Origin: Linepithema humile
Lineage: Eukaryota; Arthropoda; Insecta; Hymenoptera; Formicidae
Assembly (NCBI RefSeq): GCF_040581485.1
Contig: NC_090129.1
Location: 10,836,501-10,900,500 of the forward strand
Direction: 5' to 3'
Length of the DNA stretch: 64,000 nt
Below are positions 21,737 to 33,019 of this stretch, one piece after another (the stretch's first letter is position 1; the number at the start of each line of letters is the position of its first letter). The position numbers and the translations under genes are program-made. A model generated the notes under the pieces. The model saw nothing but the letters and a program-made list of their open reading frames with translations. It was not told where the DNA came from and searched no databases.

Positions 21737-24700
21737 TCAAAGTTTAAACAAAATGTCGCCTTGCTTTTTTATTTTAGCAAACGAATGAATAATGTCATCA
21801 AAAGATATTCTTGACATTATTTCGGACTCAATTGACAGAAGTGCCAACGCGTTTAATCTATCTTCTGACATTGTAGATCGCAAGTAATTTTTTATTCGTC
21901 GTAAGCACGAAAATGAACGTTCAGCCGTACAGTTTGAGGATGCTTTAGTTCTAAATATTCTTGCTGCAATATTCACATTCGGATATACATTGCATAAGTC
22001 ATTTTTATGCATCCATGTGCATATATCTTGCACTGACACGGATATATTTTCAGGCAAGAGTAATTGTTCACGCAAATGTAAGAATTCTTCAACAATACTG
22101 AGTTCAATATCATCTGGAAAGCCTTCACAGACGCGGATAGCATGTTCTCTTATTTCTGCTGAACTCAACTCTCTTAATTTGATGAGCACAATGAATCTAT
22201 CATATATAATTTCATACCCAGAACACCGTTTTTCTAATTCAGTTCGTAAACTATCTAAAATTACGAGGAATGTTTCAATTCGAAAACGATCTCTGCTGCT
22301 GAACGTTTCATCAGCATCGCCATCTCGTGATTCATCAAGTTGCAATTTTCTTTTCTTTATTCGAGATTTACATCTTTCGTATTTCTGCTCATTTGACAAT
22401 AATTTCGCTTTGTTCTCAAATTCATCAAAGTCGTTTCTAATCCTTTGGACGAAATTAATAAGAGACTTATACAATTCTAAAACAATGGAGATATCAATAT
22501 TTATACTTTGTAGAGTTTCTTACTTGATGCGTTTAATCTTGAAAGCAAAGTACCCCAAAATATAGCCATAAACGCGGTTTCCAATCGTTCTAAACAAATT
22601 CGTAATCCCTTTGCTTCACTTCTGGTTATATTTTTTTTTGCTGCGTTATTTTCAATGAAGGATAAAGCTTCAATAATCTCCAACCAAGATTCATTCAAAC
22701 TTCGGCAAGCGTCATCTCTAGCAGACCATCGTGTTGTTGACAGTCGCTTCAGTGTTAGTTTGGCTTTCATATATGATTGTAATATTTCCCACCGGTGTGT
22801 GGATGCCGAGAAAAAATTAAAAAGTTCCTGGAGGACACCGAAAAAATTTGTTGCTTCAGTACAACAACTTGCGGCACAGGTTCCTACGAGATTTAAAGAA
22901 TGGGCAGCACATGGTACATACTCAGCTAAAGGATTTAGTTCTTTGATTCTTATCTGAAGTCCCGAATAAGCACCAGACATATTAGCAGCATTATCATAAG
23001 ATTGGCCTCTACAATTAGATATGTCAATATCCAAGTCAATGAGTGTTTTACTGACGGTTTCTGCTAATTCCTGTGATTTCCCGAGTCGAAATTTAGCGTC
23101 TCTTTTAATGCTCATACAGCCTATATGAACCTATTTTTACGGAATTAGAACCTAGAACTCCTCTTTTAAAACTTGATCTCCTATAATTTGATGTTGAAAT
23201 ACTACTTTAAACCTATAGAGCCTCACAAAATAGATTGTATTACTGCGAGAACTCCTCCATTAAACCTCGAACTTTTATCTAGTATATATATATATATACT
23301 AGATAAATTCGACCTATAAAAGTTATTATAATGTTTAATCATAAAGAAAAATATTTAATTCGTTGCATTTCCAACTTTTATTAATATTGATACCTTTCCG
23401 TTTTCTTCTTCAAAATAGTGATATGATATCTGAAAAAGATTCAGCGCAAAAAAATTTTTTTAAATTAATTTTTTTATTAAATGTTAACTATTTTAGATGT
23501 ACTCGTTAAAATTCAAATAAGAATGAAAAACTATACGAGCAATATGCATAATGTGGTTGTATTTTGATTATTGCTTTATTAAGTGATACAATATTATCAA
23601 ACGTTTCAGTCTTAATTTGGACCTTTTTCTGTATAAATATTTCTGTCTGAACTTGTTTTAACGCATGTTAACTATACTTAATAATATACTCTTAACTATA
23701 TGTATTACATATACTTAATAAATAATATTTAATTCAATAAATATTATGTAATGTTTTTAGTATCTTATTTTATATTTAATATCTTAATTTAATATTTTTA
23801 ATATAATCACAAAGGTATATGGATTTTCAGCACTAGTTTTATGATATTATCAAGAAATTCTAATGATTGCAAAAATCTTCACAATAATAAAAAAAATTAC
23901 TAACTATATAATTTTAATTGATGATAATTTTTAATAACATAGAATTTTTAAAAATATTAGAAATTAATACTCAATAGTTGAATTTTGATATTATATTTTG
24001 ATATTATCAAGAAATTTCTAATAATTACAAATTTTCAAAAGATAATAAAATTCAACTAAATGGTATTGATTAATGATATTTTTAAATTGTATGCTATTAA
24101 AAATTATCGTTAATCAAAATTATAGTTAGTATTTTTTTTTATTGTGAACATTTGCAATCATTAGAATTTCTTGATAATATCATAAAAGTAGTGCTGGCAA
24201 AAAGGAATCTATATATTTTCAGGGTCTAAAGCGGGTCAACGGAGGGTTTTAACTAAACCCTACTTTGAAACTTTAGCAGGAAAAAGGGAAATTTCGGACA
24301 TATTGTAGCGCCAAAGTAGGTGCTATTATATACATACGATACAATGCATAACATCTACTTTGACTCTCTTATGCCTACCTCAAAATAAAAGATTAAGGTT
24401 CAATATAGGTGCTAAATTTCGACTCGGGTTATGTCCTGTATTTGGAAGAAACGTAATAAAACGTTTTACTGGTGAACCACATTCTTGAACATATCTTATA
24501 ATAAAAGACAACTGATCAATTCCAGTGCCATAAGAAAGTTTCCATTTTTGGGTGATCCAAACTTTTTTTCGTGACCTCTCAGTGGAACTGCACGGGAAGA
24601 AAGTGACCTTATAACAGCTACTACTCTTTCTAACACTTTTCTCCAATAAGATATTTCATCATCTAACTGCTTTATCAACGTTTTATCAGCTTGTCCTATT

Positions 24701-25371
24701 TTGTTTCCTCTTATTTTTAAAGTTGATATAGATGATTTATGAAAACTGGAATTTTCGTGACATTCTATAGATTTGATCATATTTTTCCAGTCATTGAAAC
24801 CTTCTTTTGCAAAATAATTATCCAAATTTAATAATCGACATGGTCCACAAAATACACGATTTGTACTTTCAGAATATATGAGCCACGTTCTTAAACTTTT
24901 TTCACCATTTAATAATTTACGTTGAAATAAACTCGATGAAAAATAGCGTACTTGATCAGAATACTCTCGCTTCGATAATTTTAAATCAACATCTTTATTT
25001 TGTACAAATCTGTTGACAGCAAAATAATCGCGAGTTGATTCATTTAATATCCATTTAGCCGGGTCTTTATCGCATGTACTCACGATCTCGTTTATTGTTG
25101 TTGTCTCTTTTTCTACGTCCTTTATTATTATGTCATTTTCTTCCTCGCGAACTGTAGTCGTGGACTGATTTATGATAATATCACGTTCAACTGCTTCTGT
25201 TTCACTATTATCATTTCTTGTACTAGCACAAGCAACACTAGTATTGTTAGATTTTGAAAAAAATGATTCTAGTGTAGCAGTTTTTTTCAATACTTTTTCT
25301 TCTTTCTCCCTTTTTTCTTTAGCATTCTTTCTGAATTGATAACCGCTTAATCGTTTTCTTCCGTCACTCAT
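21737..25371 (-). pseudogene. hAT transposase (ZMYM/DUF4371-like), interrupted and decayed
   Basis: The N-terminal part (25371 down to 24429) begins MSDGRKRLSGYQFRK, with an acidic low-complexity region, a TTF-type zinc finger (FCGPC ... HENSSFH) and the conserved GSPKNGNFL. A segment usually found between GNFL and IDQLSF is missing and the frame is broken near 24540. After RFITFLPNTGH the coding sequence is cut by the nested element. It resumes at 23079 with KSQELAETV, CRGQSYDNAANMSG and CAAHSLNLV (RNase H-like core), and ends with the hAT dimerisation region (AERSFSCLRRIKNYLRSTM). A 2-base insertion near 22512 shifts the frame here but not in copy 2. No longer functional. Confidence 0.85.
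23080..24428. mobile_element. 1.35-kb nonautonomous DNA element nested in the hAT transposase, copy 1
   Basis: Terminal inverted repeats begin CCCGAGTCGAAATTTAGC. Removing the element and one copy of AA restores the transposase reading (gga cat aaa tca), so the target duplication appears to be 2 bp. Inside, two arms of over 100 bases (about 23820-23940 and 24095-24215, both containing GATATTATCAAGAAATTCTAATGA or its inverse) form a second, internal foldback. A palindromic TATA run lies near 23280. No coding capacity. The superfamily is not clear. Confidence 0.75.
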
Positions 25372-26235
25372 CGTTGAACTTTGTAAAAAATAGATCTGTA
25401 TAAATTTATAAATATATATCAGTTTCTAATAATCGCACAAAAAATACTTTTAAATAATTAACTTTTTTCAGTTTAAAAAAAATGTTCTAAATTTTTTCTG
25501 ATTTATTATACATATCTAAAACACTTCTGAAACTATTTACTGGAACGTAATTCGTACAATAATACCATACATTTATGCTATTGAATGTATGGTAAAAAGG
25601 AGGAAAAAAAGGCACAGAAAAAAGGTTGATTCTTAAAAATGTATTTCTTCGCTGTTTATTCACTGTTTGCAATGACAATTGAGTGTCGAGTCGCTCGCTC
25701 CTTCTGTAGATTAATGCGCCAGCATCTCGTCTATCCCTATTCTTTGTTTTTCTATTGTTTTTCGAATTCGAGCACGCGTCAAACAAATGAAACTCACATG
25801 CATATGCACATTCTCTCTCGCGCGCGCGCGTTTCCAGTTTTTCTTCTCCAATTCTCAACCGATTTTGTTGACATTTTTTCTATAATATTTAATGTTACCC
25901 CGAGCATATAAAGCCAGAAATGTAAAGAACGTAAAAAAATTTTTAATATTAAAAAAACTCAACAAAAAAATTTTAGCAAAATCGGTTGAGAATTGGAGGA
26001 GAAAAACGGAAAATAAATTTCGCCGAAAACGCCGGAAAAAATAGCACTTTATACGCTCTTTAACAGTAGTGATCACGAACATATTTATATTATGACTCTT
26101 TTGATGAAAATCAGAATGTATTTCGAATATAAATCAAGTGTTAATAAATTTTTTTTTAATTCAAAAATTGAAAATTTGCCGCCCCCTAAAATCTGCCGCC
26201 CTAGCCTATCCAGCCTAATGGGAAATTCGCCCCTG
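25372..26235. other. 5' region of the hAT element
   Basis: Noncoding DNA between the transposase start codon and the right end of the hAT element. It holds a small palindrome near 25566 (TACCATACATT ... inverse), a GC alternating run near 25820, and the MITE at 25837-26007. Open frames here have no protein character. Confidence 0.5.
25837..26007. mobile_element. 171-bp MITE-like inverted repeat
   Basis: Thirty-one-base arms (25837-25867 and 25977-26007; GTTTTTCTTCTCCAATTCTC and inverse) are perfect or nearly so, around about 110 unpaired bases. No target duplication is obvious. Confidence 0.6.
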
Positions 26236-26329
26236 CTTTTATCCCGGGGCATCTTTGGGTTCGCGGTATCTTTTATCCCGCGGCATCTTATTCTGTAATA
26301 CGCCGCACTTATCAGTGCTACGCGATATA

Positions 26330-26762
26330 GGGAGCTTTCCATCTAGGAGACACAGATCGACATTGTGTGACACGGTCAAACACCGTGCTTGGATACTTGA
26401 TGGAATGCGTTTAATTCTGAACTAGACTGCTAGAGTCTGCTTATGTCTTCCCATGATATCTAGTAAGTTTATTTAATTGAAAAATTGGCGTACCAAGAGC
26501 ATATTGGCATATTTAAAGTACGTACAAATCAAACATAACCATCATTAATTATTGTTTACGATCGCGATGAGTATAAATATATTTTGCAGATGGATAAAAT
26601 GAAAATTTTCTAGAATACCATCCCAAAAATTGGCAGCCATGAACTAGACTCTGTGTTCGACTACGCTCTTCTGCTGTGTCGAACCGTGCCGTGGCGTATC
26701 ATTGTTGGAAAGCACCATGTCTGACACCGTGTCGATGTGTGTCGCCTTGATGAAAAGCTCCC
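26330..26762. mobile_element. 433-bp MITE-like element with GGGAGCTTTTCATC-type ends
   Basis: Left end GGGAGCTTTCCATCTAGGAG and right end (inverse) GGGAGCTTTTCATCAAGGCG; the similarity continues through GACACA.ATCGACA. Flanks contain ATA on both sides. No coding capacity. Confidence 0.6.
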
Positions 26763-26773
26763 ATAATCTCTAT

Positions 26774-26894
26774 GGCTGTGTTCGGGGAGCGCGCTATCAG
26801 CGCTATTGCATCATTCTATCTTTATCGTTTATTGGACATAAAACAAGGATTGAATGACACAATAGCGCTGATAGCGCGCTCCCCGAACGCAGCC
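26774..26894. mobile_element. 121-bp MITE with long terminal inverted repeats
   Basis: GGCTGTGTTCGGGGAGCGCG at the left is matched by its inverse at the right, with arms of about 35 bases, and TAT lies on each side as a possible 3-bp target duplication. Small size and ends fit a PIF/Harbinger-type or hAT-type MITE; the class is not certain. Confidence 0.68.
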
Positions 26895-27031
26895 TATATC
26901 ATGCGACTTCTGCGTGATTTTCTAAAAAATCAATCACAATCGCTTAAGGAAGGGATGCTGCGACCAATAAAATCCTTGACGAGGAGGTTCCAAACACGAT
27001 ATAAAAGGTAGTTCCCAGCCTGGTCAATATA

Positions 27032-27798
27032 TATTTTTCAAAAAAATTGTCGTATATATTATACCTTTCAAAAAAACCTGTCGTATATATTAAAATTTTC
27101 AAAAAAAGCTATTCTATATACTTTTTACAAAAAAATATGATATCAGGAAATGGCACCAAGTGGGACTAAAGAACTATTAAAAAACTTGTACACTATTTCT
27201 ATAAAACTTTTGTACATAAAGCTATCGTATATATAATTAATTATATTATATATTTTATCATATTTTACATATACTATACTATATATATTATATATATTAT
27301 TAGATATACTATATATATATTATAAAAAAATTAAAATAATATTTAAAAAATAAAAATATTTATTAAAAAACGCAAAAAAACTTGGCGCTGCTACAGTAAA
27401 CTACATGTTAATTTCATTACTTTGAGGTGTAGCAGCGCCAAGTTTTTTTGCGTTTTTTAATAAATATTTTTATTTTTTAAATATTTAAAAAATTTTTTTA
27501 TAATATATATAGTATATCTAATAATATATATATAGTACAGTATATGTAAAATATGATAAAATATAGTATATAATATAATTCATTATATATACAACAGCTT
27601 TATGTACAAGAGTTTTATAGAAGAATTTTATAGAAATAGTGTACAAGTTTTTTCATAGTTCTTTAGTCCCACTTGGTGCCATTTCCTGATATCATATTTT
27701 TTTGTAAAAAGTATATAGAATAGCTTTTTTTGAAAATTTTAATATATACGACAGATTTTTTTTGAAAGGTATAATATATACAATTTTTTTGAAAAATA
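27032..27798. repeat. Giant foldback palindrome (767 bp)
   Basis: Two arms, 27032-27395 and 27428-27798, are inverted copies with small differences, around a 32-base loop. Inner arm ends read CTTGGCGCTGCTACA and inverse; mid-arm words include ATGATATCAGGAAATGGCAC and inverse. A transcript through it would form a very long double strand. The outer arm parts share words with the minisatellite at 18905-19130. Found only once in the window, between the hAT element and Toll-B's 3' end. Confidence 0.85.
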
Positions 27799-28072
27799 AA
27801 GCAATACTGTTTTGTTTTAGTTGTGACAAGAGCGTGTACTTGGCGCCTTTTTTTACCTTTTTTTTAAAAAGTCATTTTTACTCGGTGTCAAATCTTCTCC
27901 TTCTTTGTGTTGTAGAAAAAAATTTTTTACTTGCAGTTGTATCAATTTTATTACTCATAATTATAGCTATTTCCGTTGATGAAAATCAGTTCACGATAGA
28001 GTGATCGTAAGTGCCTTAGGAAATTCAATGAATGAGTTTTTTGTTATCTTTGTTTGTTTACAGTTCATGACT
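27799..28072. other. 3' flank of Toll-B
   Basis: Homology to the 3' flanks of Toll-A and Toll-C starts at about 27870 (TTTACTCGGTGTCAAATC). No separate gene was seen. Confidence 0.5.
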
Positions 28073-31000
28073 CTACAGTTCAAATTCGGGAACCTCTCTT
28101 CGGACATGGTTGCTTTTCGGTCGTCTGGATTGATGAGGCAGCGCGTATCTTAATTTATCTCAAAACCAAGGATCTCCCCATTGAACGTGCGTGTTCATAG
28201 ATATGTACGCTTTCAGTTCAGGATCCAGATCATCTCTGGGTCCGATGTCACCATACAAGATCAGTATCACTCGCACCCGACCTTCGCTTAACGCTTGACG
28301 ATGTGCAGCCCGAAATTCCATTCTTCCCCAAATGCTCTTCAAGAAATTTTACGACAGCGCCACTACCATTCGTCTAGAATTATTCACGGATCTAGCAATA
28401 TTATCCGATATTCATTCGCCCGCTAACAATCTCGATAATGAACACACAATTTAAATGGTGTTGAGCCACTCTCGAGATTCGGTATCAGCTCGTCTGCTAT
28501 AAAATCGATATCTTTGTGCGAGAAACTCACAAACGCATCGTACAATTTGTCCTTATCCAATTCCTTTTCCGTAACAAACCATAAACACCACTGATGCGCA
28601 AAAAGCCATATTTTAATGTGTTCTTGGTATTTGTAATACAGACCAAAAATACTACCAATTAATCCAATAAAAGCAATTGCTGCACTGATACTGATAATCA
28701 TTGTTACGTGAGAGGGACAAAAATCGTCCCAGGTCATTTCTGATATGGATGTATTCTTTCTATGACATATTACTTTATAGACTTCGGGCATTTTGATTAT
28801 TCCGGATTCCGAATGAATAAACTTATATAAATCTCTGGCATCACAGTCGCATTCCCACGGATTTTCATGTAACGTCAAGCGAGTTAAATTGGTAGAGTTT
28901 TCCCAAAACCTCAGCACATCAGTATGTATTCTTGATAATTTGTTATTATGTAGCTCCAAATGCTGAAATGTGTGTATGTTCAGTATGATTCAAATTTAAT
29001 GATAAAGTTTAACATTCTTCTATAATACTTTTTAGGATAAATAATTTTTATAATTTTATATTTCTGCCATATATTACATATATACATATATTTTATAGAT
29101 TATTATATATAGCTATTTGTGAAAAAAATTCAAAATCAATTTGTTAAATTTTTTGGACATTTTGAATTTGTTTTGGTAGCATATGTTTCTAACAGTTTCT
29201 TTAAATTCATTTTCTATAAATTATTCTTATGTAAAATACAGTTAAATTACGCACCTCTGTTGTCTCCGATAATCTATTTTTGGAAATAGTAGATATGTCG
29301 TTGTGAGATAAAAAAAGTTTATTTACTGGTATGAGTTTTAATTCTTCCAAGTCTGGCATTTGTGTTAACCGATTATGGGAGAAATTCAAATAAAATTGCG
29401 AAATTGTGTCAACTGATTTTGTTAAATTTTGAATAAAATAAATGTTAGGTTCTCTTATATTGTTTGGCACGTAAATTAAGTTTTTATGAGAACAATCAAA
29501 TATGAAAGCCTTATCAAAAGGCTTCAAAAAGCAATCGCACTTTTCGGGGCATATAGTAATGGAATCTGTATTTATTACCCTACAGGTTAAATTTTTAAAA
29601 TATTGCAACGATAATAAGGCATCTACGCGTACTTTTTCCAATTCTTTCGGACTATGACAAATTAAATTGTGTAATTCTATCTGAAAATGGCTTCGAACGT
29701 TACGCATTTTCCCTTCGTAATAACGTAGAAAATCGTACACGTCACAGTCACAACTTAACGGATTATTGTCCACTAATACTCTAATGCTACGATCAGTTTT
29801 TGTTCGTATATTTTGTTCGAGTTTTTTTGTGATATTTTCGGCATCGTGTAAAAGGATATGTTGTATTTTATTATGAGTCAAATTCACTAGAACGTTGTGC
29901 GATGAAAACAGTAAATCACTTGTCTAAAATTAAAAAAAAATAGTATTGTCATACATTCATCATTCACAAAAACAATTTCATATATCTAATATACACGGTG
30001 TTCCAAAGTTAAATTCTTAAACTTTGTCAGTATGTTCTGTGATTAGAAATAACGGATTCGTTATTAATAACGGTTACGCTGTTAATATATTGCGAGGTGA
30101 AAGTAGATCAGTAATGTTTATCTAATAAGTTTATTGTTGCTATGTTTATTATTTGAAATCATCGAAGGTAATCAATTTCGATAAATCAGCGAATCTATGT
30201 CAGTTTTAAAATTAGTTTACTATATCAGTACATGGTAAAATTTAATAATAAAATGTCACAAGTGTTCTGTAACAAAGGGTACGCATATATGATTTTTGTA
30301 TATGACTTCTGCAATGGAAATTCTCAAGCTGCAAAGAAATATCAATGGAGGTTCTTTAATATAAAAGAGCCAACAAACTTCTGTTTTTTCAATATAACGT
30401 GATAGCGAAACGTTTCTAGAACCTATATTTATATAATATTTTTTTTTTATTTTTATTTATTAATGATTTATTGGTATTAAACTAGTGATGTTTAATGGTT
30501 TAACTTTATAACACCCTGTATATTACACTTTTCGAGGTGCCGTTTTAAATACTTACTTTTATAGTAGATATGTTGTTATAGCTAAGATCCAAAGTCTGAA
30601 GTTCATCATACTTAGTTATCCAATCAGTCAATATTTCGGAAATGCTATTGTTAACTAAATATATTTCTTTTAAGCTGCAATACTGTATGGTGAATGCATT
30701 GGACCATTTAGGTAACGTAAGATAATTGTGAGACAAGTAAAAAATTTTCAAACTTATTAAATAATAAAAACTATAATCGGGAATAGTTTTTAGATGATTT
30801 TGTTCCATATTTAGTTCTTCCAATTGGAATAATTCATTAAATAGGTTTCTAAAATATAAAAAAGATTTCTGTATCAGTAAAATTACAAAACATGTAAGCA
30901 ATTATTATCAATCATATAATAAAAGTGATTTAAACATACTTGGAAATGGTAGTAATGCAATTATTTGATAAATTCAATATTCTTAATTTACTGGTATTTT

Positions 31001-33019
31001 TGAAAATATTATCCGGCAGAGCTTTTAGATAATTAGAGTCCAATGCCAATATTTCTATGTTTGACAAATCTTGAAATATTTCTACGGGCAAAAATTGCAA
31101 ATAATTGTCACTCAATGTAATGATCTCCAGCGAAGATGATCCCCAAAAGAGATCTTCCGGTAATGTGACTAGTCCATTAATTTTCAGTGACAAATATTTC
31201 AATTTTGTTAAATTGCTAAAAAATCCATCCAATAAAGTGAAATTTCTCTGGTTGTCGAATAAGTAAACGCTTGCCAATTTTGCATTGTTTCGTAGAAGAT
31301 CTTTTGGCAGATTTGTAAAATTGTTCCCTTTTAGAAAAAGATTGTTAAGGTTTTCCAGCTTTGCGAATATATTTTCTGGTAAACTGGATAAGTTATTCAT
31401 TGAAACATCGAGGTGTCTCAAAGCGACAAGTTTGTCGAAAATGCCCGCTGGGAACTCGGTTAAATAATTCTTATGTAGATTAAGACGTATTAAATTTGTC
31501 AGCTTATCAAATGTGGTGGATTCTATCTGTCTCAAATTGTTTTTCTCCAAATTGAGTTGCATTAATTCGGGGGTAAAATAAAAAAATTCAACGGCCAAAG
31601 ATTCTAAGTTGGTGTTTGTTATGTAAAGGATCTGTAATTTTTGCGAATTGGCTAACAGATCTTTGTCCATATGGTGTATGTTGTAGTTCTCTATTGTCAG
31701 AGATTTTAAATTTTTGAAACCGTTTAGATGATGTTTTTCCAAGGTCAAATTCAAGTTTTTGTATGATGAAAAAATTAATTCCTTAATATCTGTGGCTTTT
31801 AGCATTCGCGCAATGTCAATCAATTTGATGTTCTTAGGTAAATTGCACTCTTTGAACACCATCAGGTAGTCAGAAGCCCAAGAAGTATTATGCAACGTAA
31901 TATTCCATACGTCGAGATTAAAATTTGACAAGTCCGCTGAGTTGACACAGGTAATCTATGAAAAAAAACATTTTTTATGTAAATTTGATTCAATTATCTA
32001 AAAGTTAAAAGAAAAAAGGAGAAACGTTTATGTGTGAAAATTTCCATGAACTTGATACAAAATTATTTTTTAATAGTATGTAAAAGTAAAATTAATAGTT
32101 TTTTAAATAAATAGTAAGTAAGACATTGAAGAACTTTTTAAAGAAAGATGGAATAGAAAATTTTCTTTGATAGTACTTTGCTCTACGAGAGATATTATTA
32201 AATATAAAAAAACATGAATATCGTAATCATGAAAAGTTTAATATTTTTTAATATTTGATGTCTTGTAATATATTTGAATTGTATAATATAGCAAAGAATC
32301 TATTTGTATCAATATTAGTCGTTTTTTAATTTTATAGCTTTTGGTTTATATTTTTATAGCATTATTGATTGTGAGTACATAAAGTTTGAAAATTATATAT
32401 CGCACAACCGCAAAAAAAATGACATTAGTCAAAAATTTTTCGAATTACGTTTTGTGAGCGAATTGCGTTCTAAATCGGTCTTTAAACAGAAAAAAGTAAT
32501 AGAAGTTAAATTTAAATACTTTCCGCATAAGTCCGATATGTTTAATACTGCCAAAAATAATTAATTTTTAAATTATTGTTTAATTAAGTATGGACAAGTC
32601 GAATTATTTTCTGTAAAATCAACTTTGCCTTAGACAATTTATAATTAGTGACAGAATTTGATAAAAACTAGTTTATGATATTATTAATGGGAAACGTTAT
32701 TATTAAAGCAATTTCTTCTTTCCCCTCTAATAATTTGATATTTTTGATTTGTATCACTTTTTTTGCAGGTGTGCGATGTGTGCATACATCGATATGAAAC
32801 ATTCATGATTTGATGAATACGTACACTTATATAAGCATCCTTGCTGCGAATATATAGTTCGACAACAGAATTATTATTATATATTGTACAATTTATATCA
32901 AATAATTCCAAGTTCTCATATATACATTGACACTCTTTGTTCGTTGGACATTGGAGAGCAAAAATGCTTGTCATAGTGATGAACTGAATTACGATGCATG
33001 TCTTATGACGGGTACTCAT
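28073..33019 (-). pseudogene. Toll-like receptor B: full ectodomain, truncated TIR
   Basis: The most complete Toll copy. Coding exons: 32825-33019 (signal peptide, CPTNKECQC), 30940-31955 and 30557-30848 (LRRs), 29255-29923 (first cysteine C-flank CDCDVYDF, then N-flank CPEKCDC), 28962 down to 28423 (last LRR, C-flank CDCDARD, membrane span VTMIISISAA..., TIR box 1 YDAFVSFSHKD). Phases agree and the frame is open for 903 codons, ending at a TAG created by a 1-base loss in box 2 (HYRD then frameshift). Downstream TIR sequence (28073-28422) is recognisable but has a TGA at EW, a TAA after LS and a TGA at the box 3 FW. Known Toll-1 receptors bind Spaetzle-type ligands and signal through TIR; this one could at most be a membrane decoy. 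I list it as a pseudogene because its TIR is broken, but the ectodomain shows no lesion. Confidence 0.85.
29994..30518. mobile_element. Mariner-like remnant in Toll-B intron 3 (525 bp)
   Basis: Ends CACGGTGTTCCAAAGTTAA and inverse TTAACTTTATAACACCCTG, flanked by TA. The inside has the DUF4817-like stretch YMIFVYDFCNGNSQAAKKYQ on the plus strand. It lacks the R1-clade insertion and shows the uninserted target AGTATGTTCTGTGAT near 30030. Confidence 0.7.

Larger units (their letters stand above)
1..24428. repeat. Segmental duplication, copy 1
   Basis: This block matches 32879-60863 almost base for base apart from insertions. Copy 1 alone has a solo LTR (3848-5266) and a second 97-bp unit (2500-2596). 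Copy 2 alone has the P element (40334-45460). The right limit of homology is the last base of the nested element ending at 24428; beyond it copy 1 continues into the rest of a hAT element and copy 2 into Toll-D. The left limit lies outside the window. High identity suggests a recent event; no percentage was computed. Confidence 0.93.
21442..26235 (-). mobile_element. hAT transposon (4.8 kb) with a nested element
   Basis: It starts CAGGGACGCATTT and ends AAATTCGCCCCTG, imperfect terminal inverted repeats of hAT type, flanked by the exact 8-bp duplication CTTTTATC. It carries one transposase reading on the minus strand (21737-25371), split by a 1349-bp element at 23080-24428. GC-containing subterminal words (GCCGCCCCTA) recur at both ends and may be transposase binding sites. 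The second copy (57883 on) keeps only the part left of the nested element. Confidence 0.88.

Noticed and set aside
25487..25911. Open frames on both strands in the hAT 5' region
   Set aside because: They overlap a palindrome and a MITE and have no domain or splice context.
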